The notes: generated by a model from the sequence alone, not told the origin. DNA of 14,675 bases from Candidatus Latescibacterota bacterium (GCA_022827165.1 JAJDTN010000149.1:1-14675), one strand, 5' to 3'. Positions 1 to 6,960 are shown, counted from the stretch's first letter. Made by a program: numbers and translations.

Positions 1-1129
1 CGGTGGCAACGGCAAGTTCGCCGTCATCGTTGACGACCGGCATCTTCTCGCCAGCCCCAACGGCCAGGATCGATCCATGGGGTGGATTGATGACGGCGTC
101 GAAGTTCTTGATGCCGAACATGCCCAGATTGGAGACGGTGAAACCACCGCCCTGCAGGTCGTCCAGGCCGATCTTGCCCTGGCGGGCGGCCTCGGTGAGG
201 CGCCGGGTCTCGGCGGCGACCTGGCCGATGTCGAGGTCCTGGGCCCCGCGCAGCACCGGGACCAGCAGGCCGGACCCGGTGTCGGTGGCGATCCCGAGAT
301 CGACGCCGGCCTGCTGCAGCAGGCGTCCATCGACGAAGTGGGCGTTGAGCCGCGGGTGCTCGAGGAGGGCGGTCGCGACGGCCTTGAGGATCAGGTCGTT
401 GTAGGAGATCCTTCGTCCCTCCGCCTGATAGCCGCGCCGCAACCTCTCGAGCCAGTGGGCGGAGACCTGCATTTCCAGGTAGATGTGAGGGGCCTGCTGG
501 TAACTGGCGGTGAGACGCTCGGCGGCGACTCTCTGGGCCGGGGTCAGCTCTACCGACTCCGCCCCCGGCGGGGCCGGAGAGGGCGCCGCCGTCTCCGGAC
601 GGCAGGCCTCGACGTCGGCGCTCACGACGCGCCCGCCGGGGCCGCTGCCGATGACCGACGTCAGGTCGATCCCCCTCTCGGCAGCGAGTCTGCGAGCCTT
701 GGGAGAAGCGCGGTGCGGGCGTCCGCCATCCCCGGAGGCGAGTGGAACGCGACCACCCTCGGGGGCCGCCCGTTCCGGTGGGGGGGCGGGGCTCTCGGAG
801 GCAGCCGCCGGCAGCGGCTCCGGGGGCGGGTCGGGCCGGGGCGTGGCCGCCGTGGGCTCCGGGGCGGCATCGAAAGCGGAGAGATCCTCCTCGGGGGACG
901 CGATCAAGCCGATCGGCGTCGCTACCTCCACCTCCTCGCCGGCGGCCACGAGGATACGCCGCAGCACGCCGGAGGCCTGCGCCTCGACCTCCATCGTCAC
1001 CTTGTCGGTGACCACCTCGAGGAGCGGCTCCCCGCGTTCCACTGGATCGCCGACCCCTTTGAGCCAACTGCCGATTATGCCTCGCTCCATCGTCAGGCCC
1101 AGCTTGGGCATGACCACTTCCGTTGCCAT
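1..1129 (-). CDS. 2-oxoacid dehydrogenase complex E2 (dihydrolipoamide acyltransferase), 3' end cut by window
   Basis: E2 transfers the acyl group from the lipoyl arm to CoA in pyruvate or branched-chain 2-oxoacid dehydrogenase complexes. From the ATG at 1129, 376 codons are visible. Residues 1-80 are a single lipoyl domain, with the lipoylated Lys43 in VVTDKVTME. Residues about 84-137 are a Pro/Ala-rich linker. Residues about 138-175 are the E3/E1-binding domain (ASPKARRLAAERGID, then GSGPGGRV). The catalytic domain begins near 200 and includes GLLVPVLRG and FTVSNLGMFGIKNFDAVINPP. The last 40-50 residues, with the HxxxDG catalytic motif, lie outside the window. The ATG fits the usual lipoyl-domain N-terminus (MATEVVMPKLGLTME). 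The gene diverges from the Nudix gene, so no E1 gene precedes it. Substrate class (pyruvate, acetoin, branched-chain) cannot be decided from this fragment. Confidence 0.95.
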   Translation of the reverse strand, partial: MATEVVMPKLGLTMERGIIGSWLKGVGDPVERGEPLLEVVTDKVTMEVEAQASGVLRRILVAAGEEVEVATPIGLIASPEEDLSAFDAAPEPTAATPRPDPPPEPLPAAASESPAPPPERAAPEGGRVPLASGDGGRPHRASPKARRLAAERGIDLTSVIGSGPGGRVVSADVEACRPETAAPSPAPPGAESVELTPAQRVAAERLTASYQQAPHIYLEMQVSAHWLERLRRGYQAEGRRISYNDLILKAVATALLEHPRLNAHFVDGRLLQQAGVDLGIATDTGSGLLVPVLRGAQDLDIGQVAAETRRLTEAARQGKIGLDDLQGGGFTVSNLGMFGIKNFDAVINPPHGSILAVGAGEKMPVVNDDGELAVAT

Positions 1130-1180
1130 GGGCTGCCGTCCCCGTCTTTCCTGTCGTCTCGAGGGATGCTCTTGCAAAGG

Positions 1181-1209
1181 AAAATAGGCGAGGCGCCCAC
1201 CCTTCGGAA
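1181..1209 (-). promoter_or_regulatory. possible promoter of the E2 gene
   Basis: On the minus strand, TTCCGA (1209-1204), a 17-base spacer and TATTTT (1186-1181) lie about 50 bases upstream of the E2 start. The -35 match is poor. The -10 sits in the only AT-rich patch of the 1130-1321 gap. No convincing promoter for the opposite-facing Nudix gene was found in the same gap. Confidence 0.25.
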
Positions 1210-1321
1210 GCCGGCCGAGTTCCCGAGGGGGCGGGTGGCTGCCGACCGCCGCCCCCGGAGGTTGCCCTCGCCCCCGCCTCCAATAGATTCCGGCACCGCA
1301 TCCCTCACCAACGGAAATCCC

Positions 1322-1795
1322 TTGCCACCCTCTTCCCTTGCGGACGAACTCACGAGAGACTTCACGGCCACGACCTTCGTGGTCCGGGGGGAGCGAACCC
1401 TCTTGCTGTGGCACAACAAGATGGGTGCCTGGCTTCCGCCGGGAGGCCACATCGATTCCGGGGAGTTGCCCGAGGCGGCGGCTCTCCGTGAAGTCCTCGA
1501 GGAGTGCGGGCTCACCGTCGAGCTGGTGGACACGGGCCGCTCCGCCGGGGTGCTGGGGTCGGTGCAGGTCCTGCACTCGCCCTGGTGCATCCTCCTGGAG
1601 GACATCGAGCCGGGTCACCAGCACATCGATCTGATATACGTCGCCCGGACCGCGGATGACGCCGAGCCCCGCATCGACCGGCGTGAGGCGGGTCGCTTCC
1701 GCTGGTGCACCACCGCCGATCTGCAGGGACCGGAGATCGCCGAGGACATCCGCGTCCTCGGGTCCGAGGCGATCCGCCTGGCCGGGGCCGGTTAA
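1322..1795 (+). CDS. Nudix hydrolase
   Basis: A 157-residue single-domain Nudix protein, expected to hydrolyse a nucleoside diphosphate linked to another moiety using Mg2+. The complete Nudix box GX5EX7REUXEEXGU is present at about residues 42-64: GHIDSGE, then seven residues, then REVLEECGL. It is preceded by the usual WLPPGG strand and followed by HIDLIYVAR. The start is uncertain. I chose the TTG at 1322 because the fold begins at DFTATTFVVRGE and a GGA lies about 7 bases upstream. In-frame alternatives are GTG at 1235 and ATG at 1166, but they would add a Pro/Arg-rich, non-conserved leader. The stop is one base before the HDAC-family start, so the two are probably co-translated. The exact substrate (ADP-ribose, dNTP, CoA or other) is not predictable. 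Confidence 0.88.
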   Translation: MPPSSLADELTRDFTATTFVVRGERTLLLWHNKMGAWLPPGGHIDSGELPEAAALREVLEECGLTVELVDTGRSAGVLGSVQVLHSPWCILLEDIEPGHQHIDLIYVARTADDAEPRIDRREAGRFRWCTTADLQGPEIAEDIRVLGSEAIRLAGAG

Positions 1796-1796
1796 A

Positions 1797-2732
1797 GTGG
1801 CAACCCTCCTGGTCACCCACGAGGGCTGTCTCGACCACGAGATGGGCGTTGGCCATCCGGAGCGTCGCGAAAGGCTGGAGGCGGTCCTGGAGGAGCTGGA
1901 GACGGTCCCTCTGCGGGGGCTGACCCGCTTTCGGCCGGACCCGGCTCCGATCGAGGCCGTGATGGCAAATCACAGCCCGGACTACGTGGAGTTCATCCGT
2001 CGGGTCTCCGGCTCCGGACGCCTTCTCGCCACCACCCCCGACACCGTCATCGGTCCCTCGACTTTCGATGCGGCCCTGCTGGCCAGCGGCGCGAGCCTCG
2101 CCGCGGTCGATGCCGTCGCCTCCGGCGCCGCCGCCAACGCCTTCTGCCTGCACCGGCCTCCCGGACACCACGCGGAGCGGGACCAGGCCATGGGCTTCTG
2201 CTTCTTCAACCACGTCGGCGTCGCCGCCCGCCACCTCCGCGCCCGGCACGGGGTCGACCGTGTCGCCATCGTCGACTGGGACGTGCATCACGGCAACGGC
2301 ACTCAGAACAGCTTTTACGAAGACGGATCCGTGCTCTACTTCAGCGTCCATCAGCAGAATCACTACCCCTTCACCGGCCATGTCGAGGAGACCGGGGCCG
2401 GCGCGGGGGCCGGAACCACGCTGAACGTGCCCCTGCCGGCCGGCGCCGGAGACCGTGAGTACCGGCGCATCTTCCGGGAGCGGCTGCGCCCGGCCCTGGA
2501 GCGCTTCGAGCCGGGCTTCCTGCTCCTGTCGGCGGGATTCGACGCCCACGCCTCCGACCCCCTTGGGGGGATGCGGATGACCCGGGAGGGCTTCGCGGGG
2601 CTCACGGAGGAGTGCGTCTCCCTGGCCCGGGACCTGTGCCAGGGCCGCCTCGTGAGTCTGCTCGAAGGGGGGTATGACCTGGAAGCGACCGCCGCCTCGG
2701 TGGTCGCCCACCTTCAGGTTCTGTGCGGCTGA
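1797..2732 (+). CDS. histone deacetylase-family (AcuC/acetylpolyamine amidohydrolase-like) protein
   Basis: A 311-residue Zn-dependent deacetylase of the arginase/HDAC fold; bacterial members deacetylate acetyl-CoA synthetase, acetylpolyamines or unknown amides. All catalytic features are visible: the His dyad H124-H125 in RPPGHHAE, Zn ligands D162 and H164 in DWDVHHGNG, the third Zn ligand D249 in SAGFDAH, and the transition-state Tyr293 in LEGGYD. The N-terminal HPERRERL motif is typical of the class II-like bacterial group. GTG at 1797 is chosen because it starts directly at the first strand (MATLLVTHEG) and follows the Nudix stop by one base, suggesting coupling. The 3' end overlaps the convergent methyltransferase gene by 19 bases, with no terminator visible. 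The native substrate is not inferable from this sequence. Confidence 0.93.
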   Translation: MATLLVTHEGCLDHEMGVGHPERRERLEAVLEELETVPLRGLTRFRPDPAPIEAVMANHSPDYVEFIRRVSGSGRLLATTPDTVIGPSTFDAALLASGASLAAVDAVASGAAANAFCLHRPPGHHAERDQAMGFCFFNHVGVAARHLRARHGVDRVAIVDWDVHHGNGTQNSFYEDGSVLYFSVHQQNHYPFTGHVEETGAGAGAGTTLNVPLPAGAGDREYRRIFRERLRPALERFEPGFLLLSAGFDAHASDPLGGMRMTREGFAGLTEECVSLARDLCQGRLVSLLEGGYDLEATAASVVAHLQVLCG

Positions 2733-3436
2733 GATCCCCCCTCCGGCGGCCGGACGAAGAGGTGGATGTCGATCGTCTGCGCCACCCCCTTCCAGTCCAC
2801 CTCCATCGACTCGACCCGGTGCCGGAACCCGGCGCACTCCAGGGCTGAGAAGAAAGGCCGGGCCGCAGGACGCCCGGGATCGCTGAGGACCAGTCGTCCA
2901 CCGGGTTCGAGCAGAGCGCGGACCGTCCGTTCGAGTTGGGGATGGACGCCCTTCTCGTAGGCCAGGTCGGAGCCCACCAGCCATGGCCAGGGAGCCCCCA
3001 CGGGGTGGCGCCAGTCCAGGTAGGAGACACTGTGCCGGGCGCCGGCGCCGTTCAGGCTCGCGTTGTGAGTGGCGAAGAGGAGAGCGTCCTCCACGTAGTC
3101 GGTGGCTCGAATCCGCCACCCCATCCGCGCCAGGGACACGCCCACGAGGCCGGTACCGCAACCCAGCTCGCAGCCGAGGTCGGCGGCCGGTGCATCCGGC
3201 CCGGCGAACCAGCGCGCGAGCCCCACCGCCGAGGGCCAGGTCTCGGCCCAGTAAGGAAACCGCGTCGAGCGCCAGTCCCCGGCGTCGCGGTCGATCAGGT
3301 CGTCGAGGAGGGCATAGGCGTCGGCGGCCTGCAGCATCCGCAGGCGGAGATCCGGGCGGAGCACGACCTCCACCTCGTCGAGATCGTACTTGGCCAGGGT
3401 ACGGGCGACCTGCTTCCGGGAGTACCGCTTCACCAC
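2714..3436 (-). CDS. class I SAM-dependent methyltransferase, METTL20/ETFB-KMT-like
   Basis: A 240-residue Rossmann-fold methyltransferase. The SAM-binding motif I is ELGCGTGLVG (residues 90-99), followed by the acidic strand end ATDY (D113). The stretch FPYWAETWPSAVGLARWF (60-77) and the late motif LSDPGRP (184-190) resemble the lysine methyltransferases that modify electron-transfer flavoprotein beta (METTL20/ETFBKMT). SDLAYE (156-161) occupies the post-motif position. A protein-Lys target is therefore plausible but not proven. Residues 1-45 form a charged N-terminal extension. The start is a GTG-GTG pair at 3436 and lacks a clear ribosome-binding site. The gene trails the mocA-xdhC-nitrilase run after a 129-base gap and ends inside the HDAC-family gene. 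Confidence 0.85.
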   Translation of the reverse strand: MVKRYSRKQVARTLAKYDLDEVEVVLRPDLRLRMLQAADAYALLDDLIDRDAGDWRSTRFPYWAETWPSAVGLARWFAGPDAPAADLGCELGCGTGLVGVSLARMGWRIRATDYVEDALLFATHNASLNGAGARHSVSYLDWRHPVGAPWPWLVGSDLAYEKGVHPQLERTVRALLEPGGRLVLSDPGRPAARPFFSALECAGFRHRVESMEVDWKGVAQTIDIHLFVRPPEGGSQPHRT

Positions 3437-3490
3437 GGCGCCGAGGGTCCCTTGGGGAATCCCCGGCCTGACGGTCTCGCCGTCACGAGC

Positions 3491-3509
3491 GTCGCCGGCT
3501 TCCGGCGAC
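3491..3509. repeat. perfect intergenic hairpin upstream of the methyltransferase gene
   Basis: GTCGCCGG (3491-3498) and CCGGCGAC (3502-3509) form an 8-bp perfect inverted repeat with a 3-base loop. It lies in the 129-base gap between the nitrilase and methyltransferase genes. There is no T-run on either strand, so it is not a standard intrinsic terminator. It could be an RNA processing or stability element. Two smaller GC palindromes flank it: one just after the nitrilase stop (about 3552-3565) and GGGGAATCCCC at 3454-3464. Confidence 0.45.
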
Positions 3510-3565
3510 CGGGGGGAACCGGCATGGCATACGGAGCCGCGGCCAATGCCCGGGGAGGCGCCCCC

Positions 3566-4630
3566 CTACTCCGCCGGGTCTCCGGGTGCCCGGGCTCCGA
3601 GATCGGAGAGGCGCCGCCTGGCCTGCTCGATGCCCTCTTCGTTGGCCGCCGTGGTGTGGTTTTCCGAAGCGCTGCGCCGCCCGGGGGGATAGACCGACTC
3701 CCGATAGATCGGGTAGGCCTCGGTCCGCAGCTGGGCGAGCATGTCGTGTCCCCGCCGCCGGTTGCGCTCGTGGCGGAGGGTTCCGACATCGATGGGAGCG
3801 ACGACGATCTTCTCCCCCGGGCCCGGGTCGGCCTGAGCCAGGATCCGGCCATCGTAGTCGACGACCATGCTCCCCCCCGGCCAGGAGAAGGGAGGGTAGT
3901 GGGAGAGCGAAGCCCCCTGGTTGGCGGCGACCACGAAAGCGGTGTTCTCCAGGGCCCGGCAGCGGTTGACCGTGGTCCACCAGTCCATGGGCGCGGTGGC
4001 CCCCCATGGATCCATGTAGGCGGAGACGCGGACCAGGACCTCGGCCCCGTTGGCGGTGAGCTGCCGGAGAGGCTCGGGGAAGAGCCAGTCGTAGCAGATG
4101 GCGACCCCGATGTTGCCGATCGGGGTCCGGGCCACCGGAAAGAGCTCCTCCTCGTATCCCTCCAGATCGTGGGGGCTCGTGTGCACCTCCCAGGGGAGCC
4201 AGGGGTTCACCTTGCGGTACTTCAGCAGCAGACCCTCGGGCCCCACGAGGCAGGTCGTGTTGAAGACCTTGCCGGGCCAGCGGTCGTCCTGCTCGAGAAA
4301 GGACCCGGTCTGGATGTAGACCCCGAGCTCCTGCGCCTTGGCCAGGTAACGCTCGGTGTGCTCGTTGGGGATCGGCAGGGCGAGTTGCCGGTGCAGGGCG
4401 CGGGCCGTGGGATAGATGGGGGCGGCGTGGGCGAACTCGGGAAAGGCGAGGAGGCGAATGTCCCAGAAGGGGCTGTAGCCCTCCACCGCCATGTCGATCA
4501 TCTCGAGCATGCGGGCGGTGTTGGCCGCGATGCCTGCGCGGTCCACCGGGTTGGGCTGATCGACCTGGCAGGCGGCGGCGGCGTAGCGAAGCTCCGACCG
4601 TCCCCGATCAGCGCGGGAAGCCTCGGACAC
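3566..4630 (-). CDS. carbon-nitrogen hydrolase (nitrilase superfamily)
   Basis: A 354-residue amidase/nitrilase-fold enzyme that cleaves a non-peptide C-N bond through a Glu-Lys-Cys triad. The three residues are visible: E65 in LAFPEFA, K140 in KYRKVN and C179 in ICYDW. It is longer than the typical 260-300 residues because of insertions (for example around VHTSPHDLEGYEEE) and an Arg-rich C-terminal tail. The start is ambiguous. GTG at 4630 lies two bases past the xdhC stop and starts just before the first conserved strand (YAAAACQ). GTG at 4669 would add 13 residues and overlap xdhC by 37 bases. Neither has a well-placed ribosome-binding site, so coupling to xdhC is likely. The substrate is unknown; a role in breakdown of a nitrogenous compound linked to a Mo hydroxylase is inference. 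Confidence 0.9.
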   Translation of the reverse strand: MSEASRADRGRSELRYAAAACQVDQPNPVDRAGIAANTARMLEMIDMAVEGYSPFWDIRLLAFPEFAHAAPIYPTARALHRQLALPIPNEHTERYLAKAQELGVYIQTGSFLEQDDRWPGKVFNTTCLVGPEGLLLKYRKVNPWLPWEVHTSPHDLEGYEEELFPVARTPIGNIGVAICYDWLFPEPLRQLTANGAEVLVRVSAYMDPWGATAPMDWWTTVNRCRALENTAFVVAANQGASLSHYPPFSWPGGSMVVDYDGRILAQADPGPGEKIVVAPIDVGTLRHERNRRRGHDMLAQLRTEAYPIYRESVYPPGRRSASENHTTAANEEGIEQARRRLSDLGARAPGDPAE

Positions 4631-4632
4631 GG

Positions 4633-5694
4633 TCAGGCGGTCACGGCATCGGTCCGCTTGGTCTTCCACCGCTTGCGGCGGTCGCTCCTGCGGACCTGGA
4701 TCAACTCTGCCACGACGCTGACGGCGATCTCCTCGGGCGTGTCCGCGCCGATGTCCAGGCCCACGGGCGAGTAGACCTCCTCCAGCCGGTCACGGCTGCC
4801 GCCCCGGGCCTCGATCCGCTGCCAGAGGATCATCTTCTTGCGCTCGCTGCCGAGCATGCCGATGTAGCGCGCCCTTCGGGAGATGGCGTGCTCCACCACG
4901 ATCTCGTCGTGCTGGTGACCGCGCGTGGCGGCGACGATGTAGATCTGGTCATCCACCGGCAGCCGGGAGAACACGGCCGCGACCTCGCCGGCCACGCATT
5001 CGTCCACCTCGGGATGGCGCTCGTGGTTGGCGAAGTACGGGCGGTCGTCGACGATGACGACATGGAAGCCGACGTTCTTCGCCAGGCGTCCGATCTGCCC
5101 GCCCACGTGTCCCCCTCCGAAGACGAAGAGAATCGGCGGCGGCGTGAAAGGCTCGACGAAGAACTCCCGAGCCCCCGCGTTCTGCAGACTGGAACGCTCG
5201 CGCTCCAGGGCGGTCCGAGCCCAGGAGGAGAGCCGTTCCTCCCCGACGGCGGCCAGATCCCCGCGCCTGCGGCCGTCGTGATGCAGGAGCGCCCGGCCCT
5301 GCTCGCCGAGACCGGTCACGAGGACGCATGGGGACCGGTCCCCCCTGGCGGCGGCCACCTCGCCGAAGAGCTCTGCCGATTCCGGGTCGATCCGCTCGGT
5401 GTAGATGCGGACCGTGCCGCCGCAATTGAGGCCGTGCTCACCGGCCTGCTTCTCGGTCATGGTGTAGTCCGTCGCCTGCGGCCTGCCGGAGGCGAGGACG
5501 TCCCGCGCCACGGTGAAGATCTCGGCCTCGAGGCAGCCGCCGCCGATCGTCCCATGGGCGCGTCCCCCGGCGTCGACGATCATCTTGGCCCGCTCGCTCA
5601 TCGGGATGGAGCCGCTGCTCTCGATCAGCGACGAGAGCGCCACGGGTTGGCCTTCGGAGAGCAGGCCGTTCAGGGTATGGATCGGGTCTTCCAT
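4633..5694 (-). CDS. xdhC: XdhC/CoxI-family molybdenum hydroxylase maturation protein
   Basis: A 353-residue protein of the XdhC family, which binds molybdenum cofactor, promotes its sulfuration and delivers it to xanthine dehydrogenase or CO dehydrogenase-type enzymes. The N-terminal XdhC/CoxI domain carries ERAKMIVDAGG and the conserved GTIGGGCLEAE (Cys54), followed by LNCGG (Cys91). The C-terminal half is the XdhC Rossmann domain, with dinucleotide-type loop FGGGHVGGQIG (about 192-202), VIVDDRP and IGMLGSERK. The C-terminus is strongly basic. ATG at 5694 is chosen because it follows the mocA-like stop by four bases and matches the family N-terminus; a longer version to 5730 would run into the upstream gene. 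It forms a tight unit with the MocA-like gene upstream and the nitrilase gene downstream. Confidence 0.93.
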   Translation of the reverse strand: MEDPIHTLNGLLSEGQPVALSSLIESSGSIPMSERAKMIVDAGGRAHGTIGGGCLEAEIFTVARDVLASGRPQATDYTMTEKQAGEHGLNCGGTVRIYTERIDPESAELFGEVAAARGDRSPCVLVTGLGEQGRALLHHDGRRRGDLAAVGEERLSSWARTALERERSSLQNAGAREFFVEPFTPPPILFVFGGGHVGGQIGRLAKNVGFHVVIVDDRPYFANHERHPEVDECVAGEVAAVFSRLPVDDQIYIVAATRGHQHDEIVVEHAISRRARYIGMLGSERKKMILWQRIEARGGSRDRLEEVYSPVGLDIGADTPEEIAVSVVAELIQVRRSDRRKRWKTKRTDAVTA

Positions 5695-5698
5695 CGAT

Positions 5699-6343
5699 TC
5701 AGGAGTCCCCGCCGCCCAGCATGCGGGCATAGTCGGCCGGGGTATCCACGTCTTCCAGCACGGCCGGCTCGGCTACGGGCACTTCGAGCGTGTCGGCCGG
5801 ACGGGAGCCGGTCACGGCGTTGAGGCCCGAGCTTTCATCGAGCCCCAGGATTTCGTCGTAGTACCGGCGGGAGAGGTACACCGGGTGCCCCCGCCGGCCG
5901 GAGAAGGTGGGGATGACGATCCCCTTCTCCGAAGAGGCTGCGCCGGTGAGGACGGCCTGCAAGACGGAGTCGGTCAGCCCCGGTTGATCGCCGAGACAGA
6001 ACAGGTAACCTTGCCACCGGGGTCCGGCGGCTCTCAGTCCGCACTTCACCGAACCGAGCATGCCCCGGTCGACCTCCTCGTTGACCGCCACCCTCACCCC
6101 GTGGGGGCGGAGCAGGGGTGCGATTTGCTCGGCGGCGTGACCGATGACCACGACCAGATGATCGACGTGGGGGCTGACACGGGTGGTGACGGCCTCGATC
6201 ATGCTGGTGCCGTCGATGGGCAGCAACTGCTTGGGGCGCCCCATGCGGCGGGAACGACCGGCGGCGAGAAGCACAGCGGCCACCTGCCCGGGTCCACGGA
6301 ACCCACGGGGGGACGGAACGTTCAGGGGGGTCGGAGCAGGCAC
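5699..6343 (-). CDS. MocA-like molybdenum cofactor nucleotidyltransferase (NTP_transf_3)
   Basis: A 214-residue nucleotidyltransferase of the MobA/MocA type. MocA makes molybdopterin cytosine dinucleotide from CTP for xanthine dehydrogenase-family enzymes. The signature loop LLAAGRSRRMGRPKQLLP is at residues 25-42, the metal-binding/acidic motif CLGDQPGLTD is near 116-125, and GRRGHPVY near 149-156 matches the MocA/YgfJ group. The GTG at 6343 is chosen because AGGGA lies six bases upstream; it leaves about 20 residues before the first strand. An in-frame GTG closer to the fold (QVAAVL) is an alternative. It heads the minus-strand run and ends four bases before xdhC. Pairing with xdhC supports cytosine-type cofactor maturation, though CTP specificity is not provable here. 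Confidence 0.88.
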   Translation of the reverse strand: MPAPTPLNVPSPRGFRGPGQVAAVLLAAGRSRRMGRPKQLLPIDGTSMIEAVTTRVSPHVDHLVVVIGHAAEQIAPLLRPHGVRVAVNEEVDRGMLGSVKCGLRAAGPRWQGYLFCLGDQPGLTDSVLQAVLTGAASSEKGIVIPTFSGRRGHPVYLSRRYYDEILGLDESSGLNAVTGSRPADTLEVPVAEPAVLEDVDTPADYARMLGGGDS

Positions 6344-6416
6344 GGGATTTCCCTGGTCTCCTGCAGGAGGGAGTCGTCGTCGGCGGCGCCCACGGCGGCT
6401 GCAACTCGCCGCAGCG

Positions 6417-6453
6417 CTGGCTCTATGATAGCCAGGGGCTCTCCCTCCGACCA
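6417..6453 (-). promoter_or_regulatory. possible mocA-xdhC operon promoter with overlapping palindrome
   Basis: On the minus strand a good -10 (TATCAT, 6430-6425) is preceded at 17 bases by only a weak -35-like TGGTCG (6453-6448). The -10 lies inside the inverted repeat CTGGCT (6417-6422) / AGCCAG (6430-6435) with a 7-base loop, which is an operator-like arrangement. A separate 12-base perfect palindrome, CTCCTGCAGGAG, is at 6358-6369 in the presumed leader. Confidence 0.3.
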
Positions 6454-6498
6454 GTCGCACGGAAGCAGAGTTGCCGGCAGCCCTGACGCCCGCTAACT

Positions 6499-6528
6499 TT
6501 GACGGATTGGGCCTGTCCGGGATGTAGT
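6499..6528 (+). promoter_or_regulatory. candidate rpsT promoter
   Basis: TTGACG (6499-6504), an 18-base spacer and TGTAGT (6523-6528) match sigma70 elements at 5/6 and 4/6 positions. Transcription would start near 6535 and leave a leader of about 98 bases before the S20 start codon. A leader of that size leaves room for S20 autoregulation, as described in other bacteria. Confidence 0.4.
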
Positions 6529-6632
6529 GCAGAACCCGGGAGGTGTTTCCACGTGCCTTCCGCGCTTCAGGCCGTAGATGGCGGGGCCGCCGACTCCAGG
6601 TGGGGCCTGCCGACAACCGAGAGGAGAGCCCC

Positions 6633-6887
6633 TTGCCGGCCCTCAAGTCAGCGAAGAAGAGCCTGCGAAAGTCCCGTCAACGACGGGTTCGGAACCGTAG
6701 CGTCCTGTCCGCGATGCGCACCGCCGTCAAGCGAGTGCGTCAGGCACCGGATGCTCAGGCAGGGCAGGAGGCTCTGGTTGCCGCCATTTCCGTGATCGAC
6801 CGCACCGTCCGCAAGGGGGTGTTGCAGGCCAATACGGGCGCCCGCCACAAGTCCCGCCTCACCCGGCACGTCAAGAACCTCGGCTGA
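6633..6887 (+). CDS. rpsT: 30S ribosomal protein S20
   Basis: An 84-residue basic protein of the small ribosomal subunit, close to the usual 86-88. The N-terminal PALKSAKKSLRKSRQRRVRNRS matches the family's xxIKSAKKRxRxxxxRRxRN pattern. The later AVKRVR, DRTVRKGVLQANTGARHKSRLTRHV is the typical helical S20 C-terminus. The start is TTG at 6633, preceded by GAGGAGAG six to eight bases upstream; no ATG or GTG is available at the conserved N-terminus. E. coli rpsT also begins with UUG, so the weak start is probably functional in autoregulation rather than an error. The gene stands alone, divergent from mocA and convergent with cysO. Confidence 0.95.
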   Translation: MPALKSAKKSLRKSRQRRVRNRSVLSAMRTAVKRVRQAPDAQAGQEALVAAISVIDRTVRKGVLQANTGARHKSRLTRHVKNLG

Positions 6888-6924
6888 CGCGGCGGTTCTC
6901 CGCTCGGCGTCGACCGGATGGCCA

Positions 6925-6960
6925 GGGTTCGGCTCAGAGGCCAGCCGCGGCCTCGGACCC
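6925..6960. terminator. terminator-like hairpin between convergent rpsT and cysO
   Basis: GAGGCC (6937-6942) and GGCCTC (6949-6954) form a perfect 6-bp stem with a 6-base loop. An outer stem of GGGTTC (6925-6930) with GGACCC (6955-6960) adds six pairs, one of them G-U, across a one-sided 6-base bulge. No T-run follows on either strand, so it would be a weak or factor-assisted bidirectional terminator. Confidence 0.35.

Noticed and set aside
24..1301. Long minus-strand reading frame, plus a plus-strand frame open from 77, across the E2 gene
   Set aside because: Both are Arg/Gly/Pro-rich shadow frames caused by high GC; the third minus frame encodes a clear E2 protein. Only the end of the plus frame, from about 1322, is real (Nudix).
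3101..3120. tRNA T-arm-like stem-loop with CTCGAATC loop
   Set aside because: It lies inside the methyltransferase coding sequence, and no acceptor, D or anticodon arms can be built around it.
2936..4774. 612-codon plus-strand open frame
   Set aside because: It is antisense to the methyltransferase and nitrilase genes, which carry intact family motifs. Its composition (Gly/Val/Asp-rich, no domain) fits a mirror frame.
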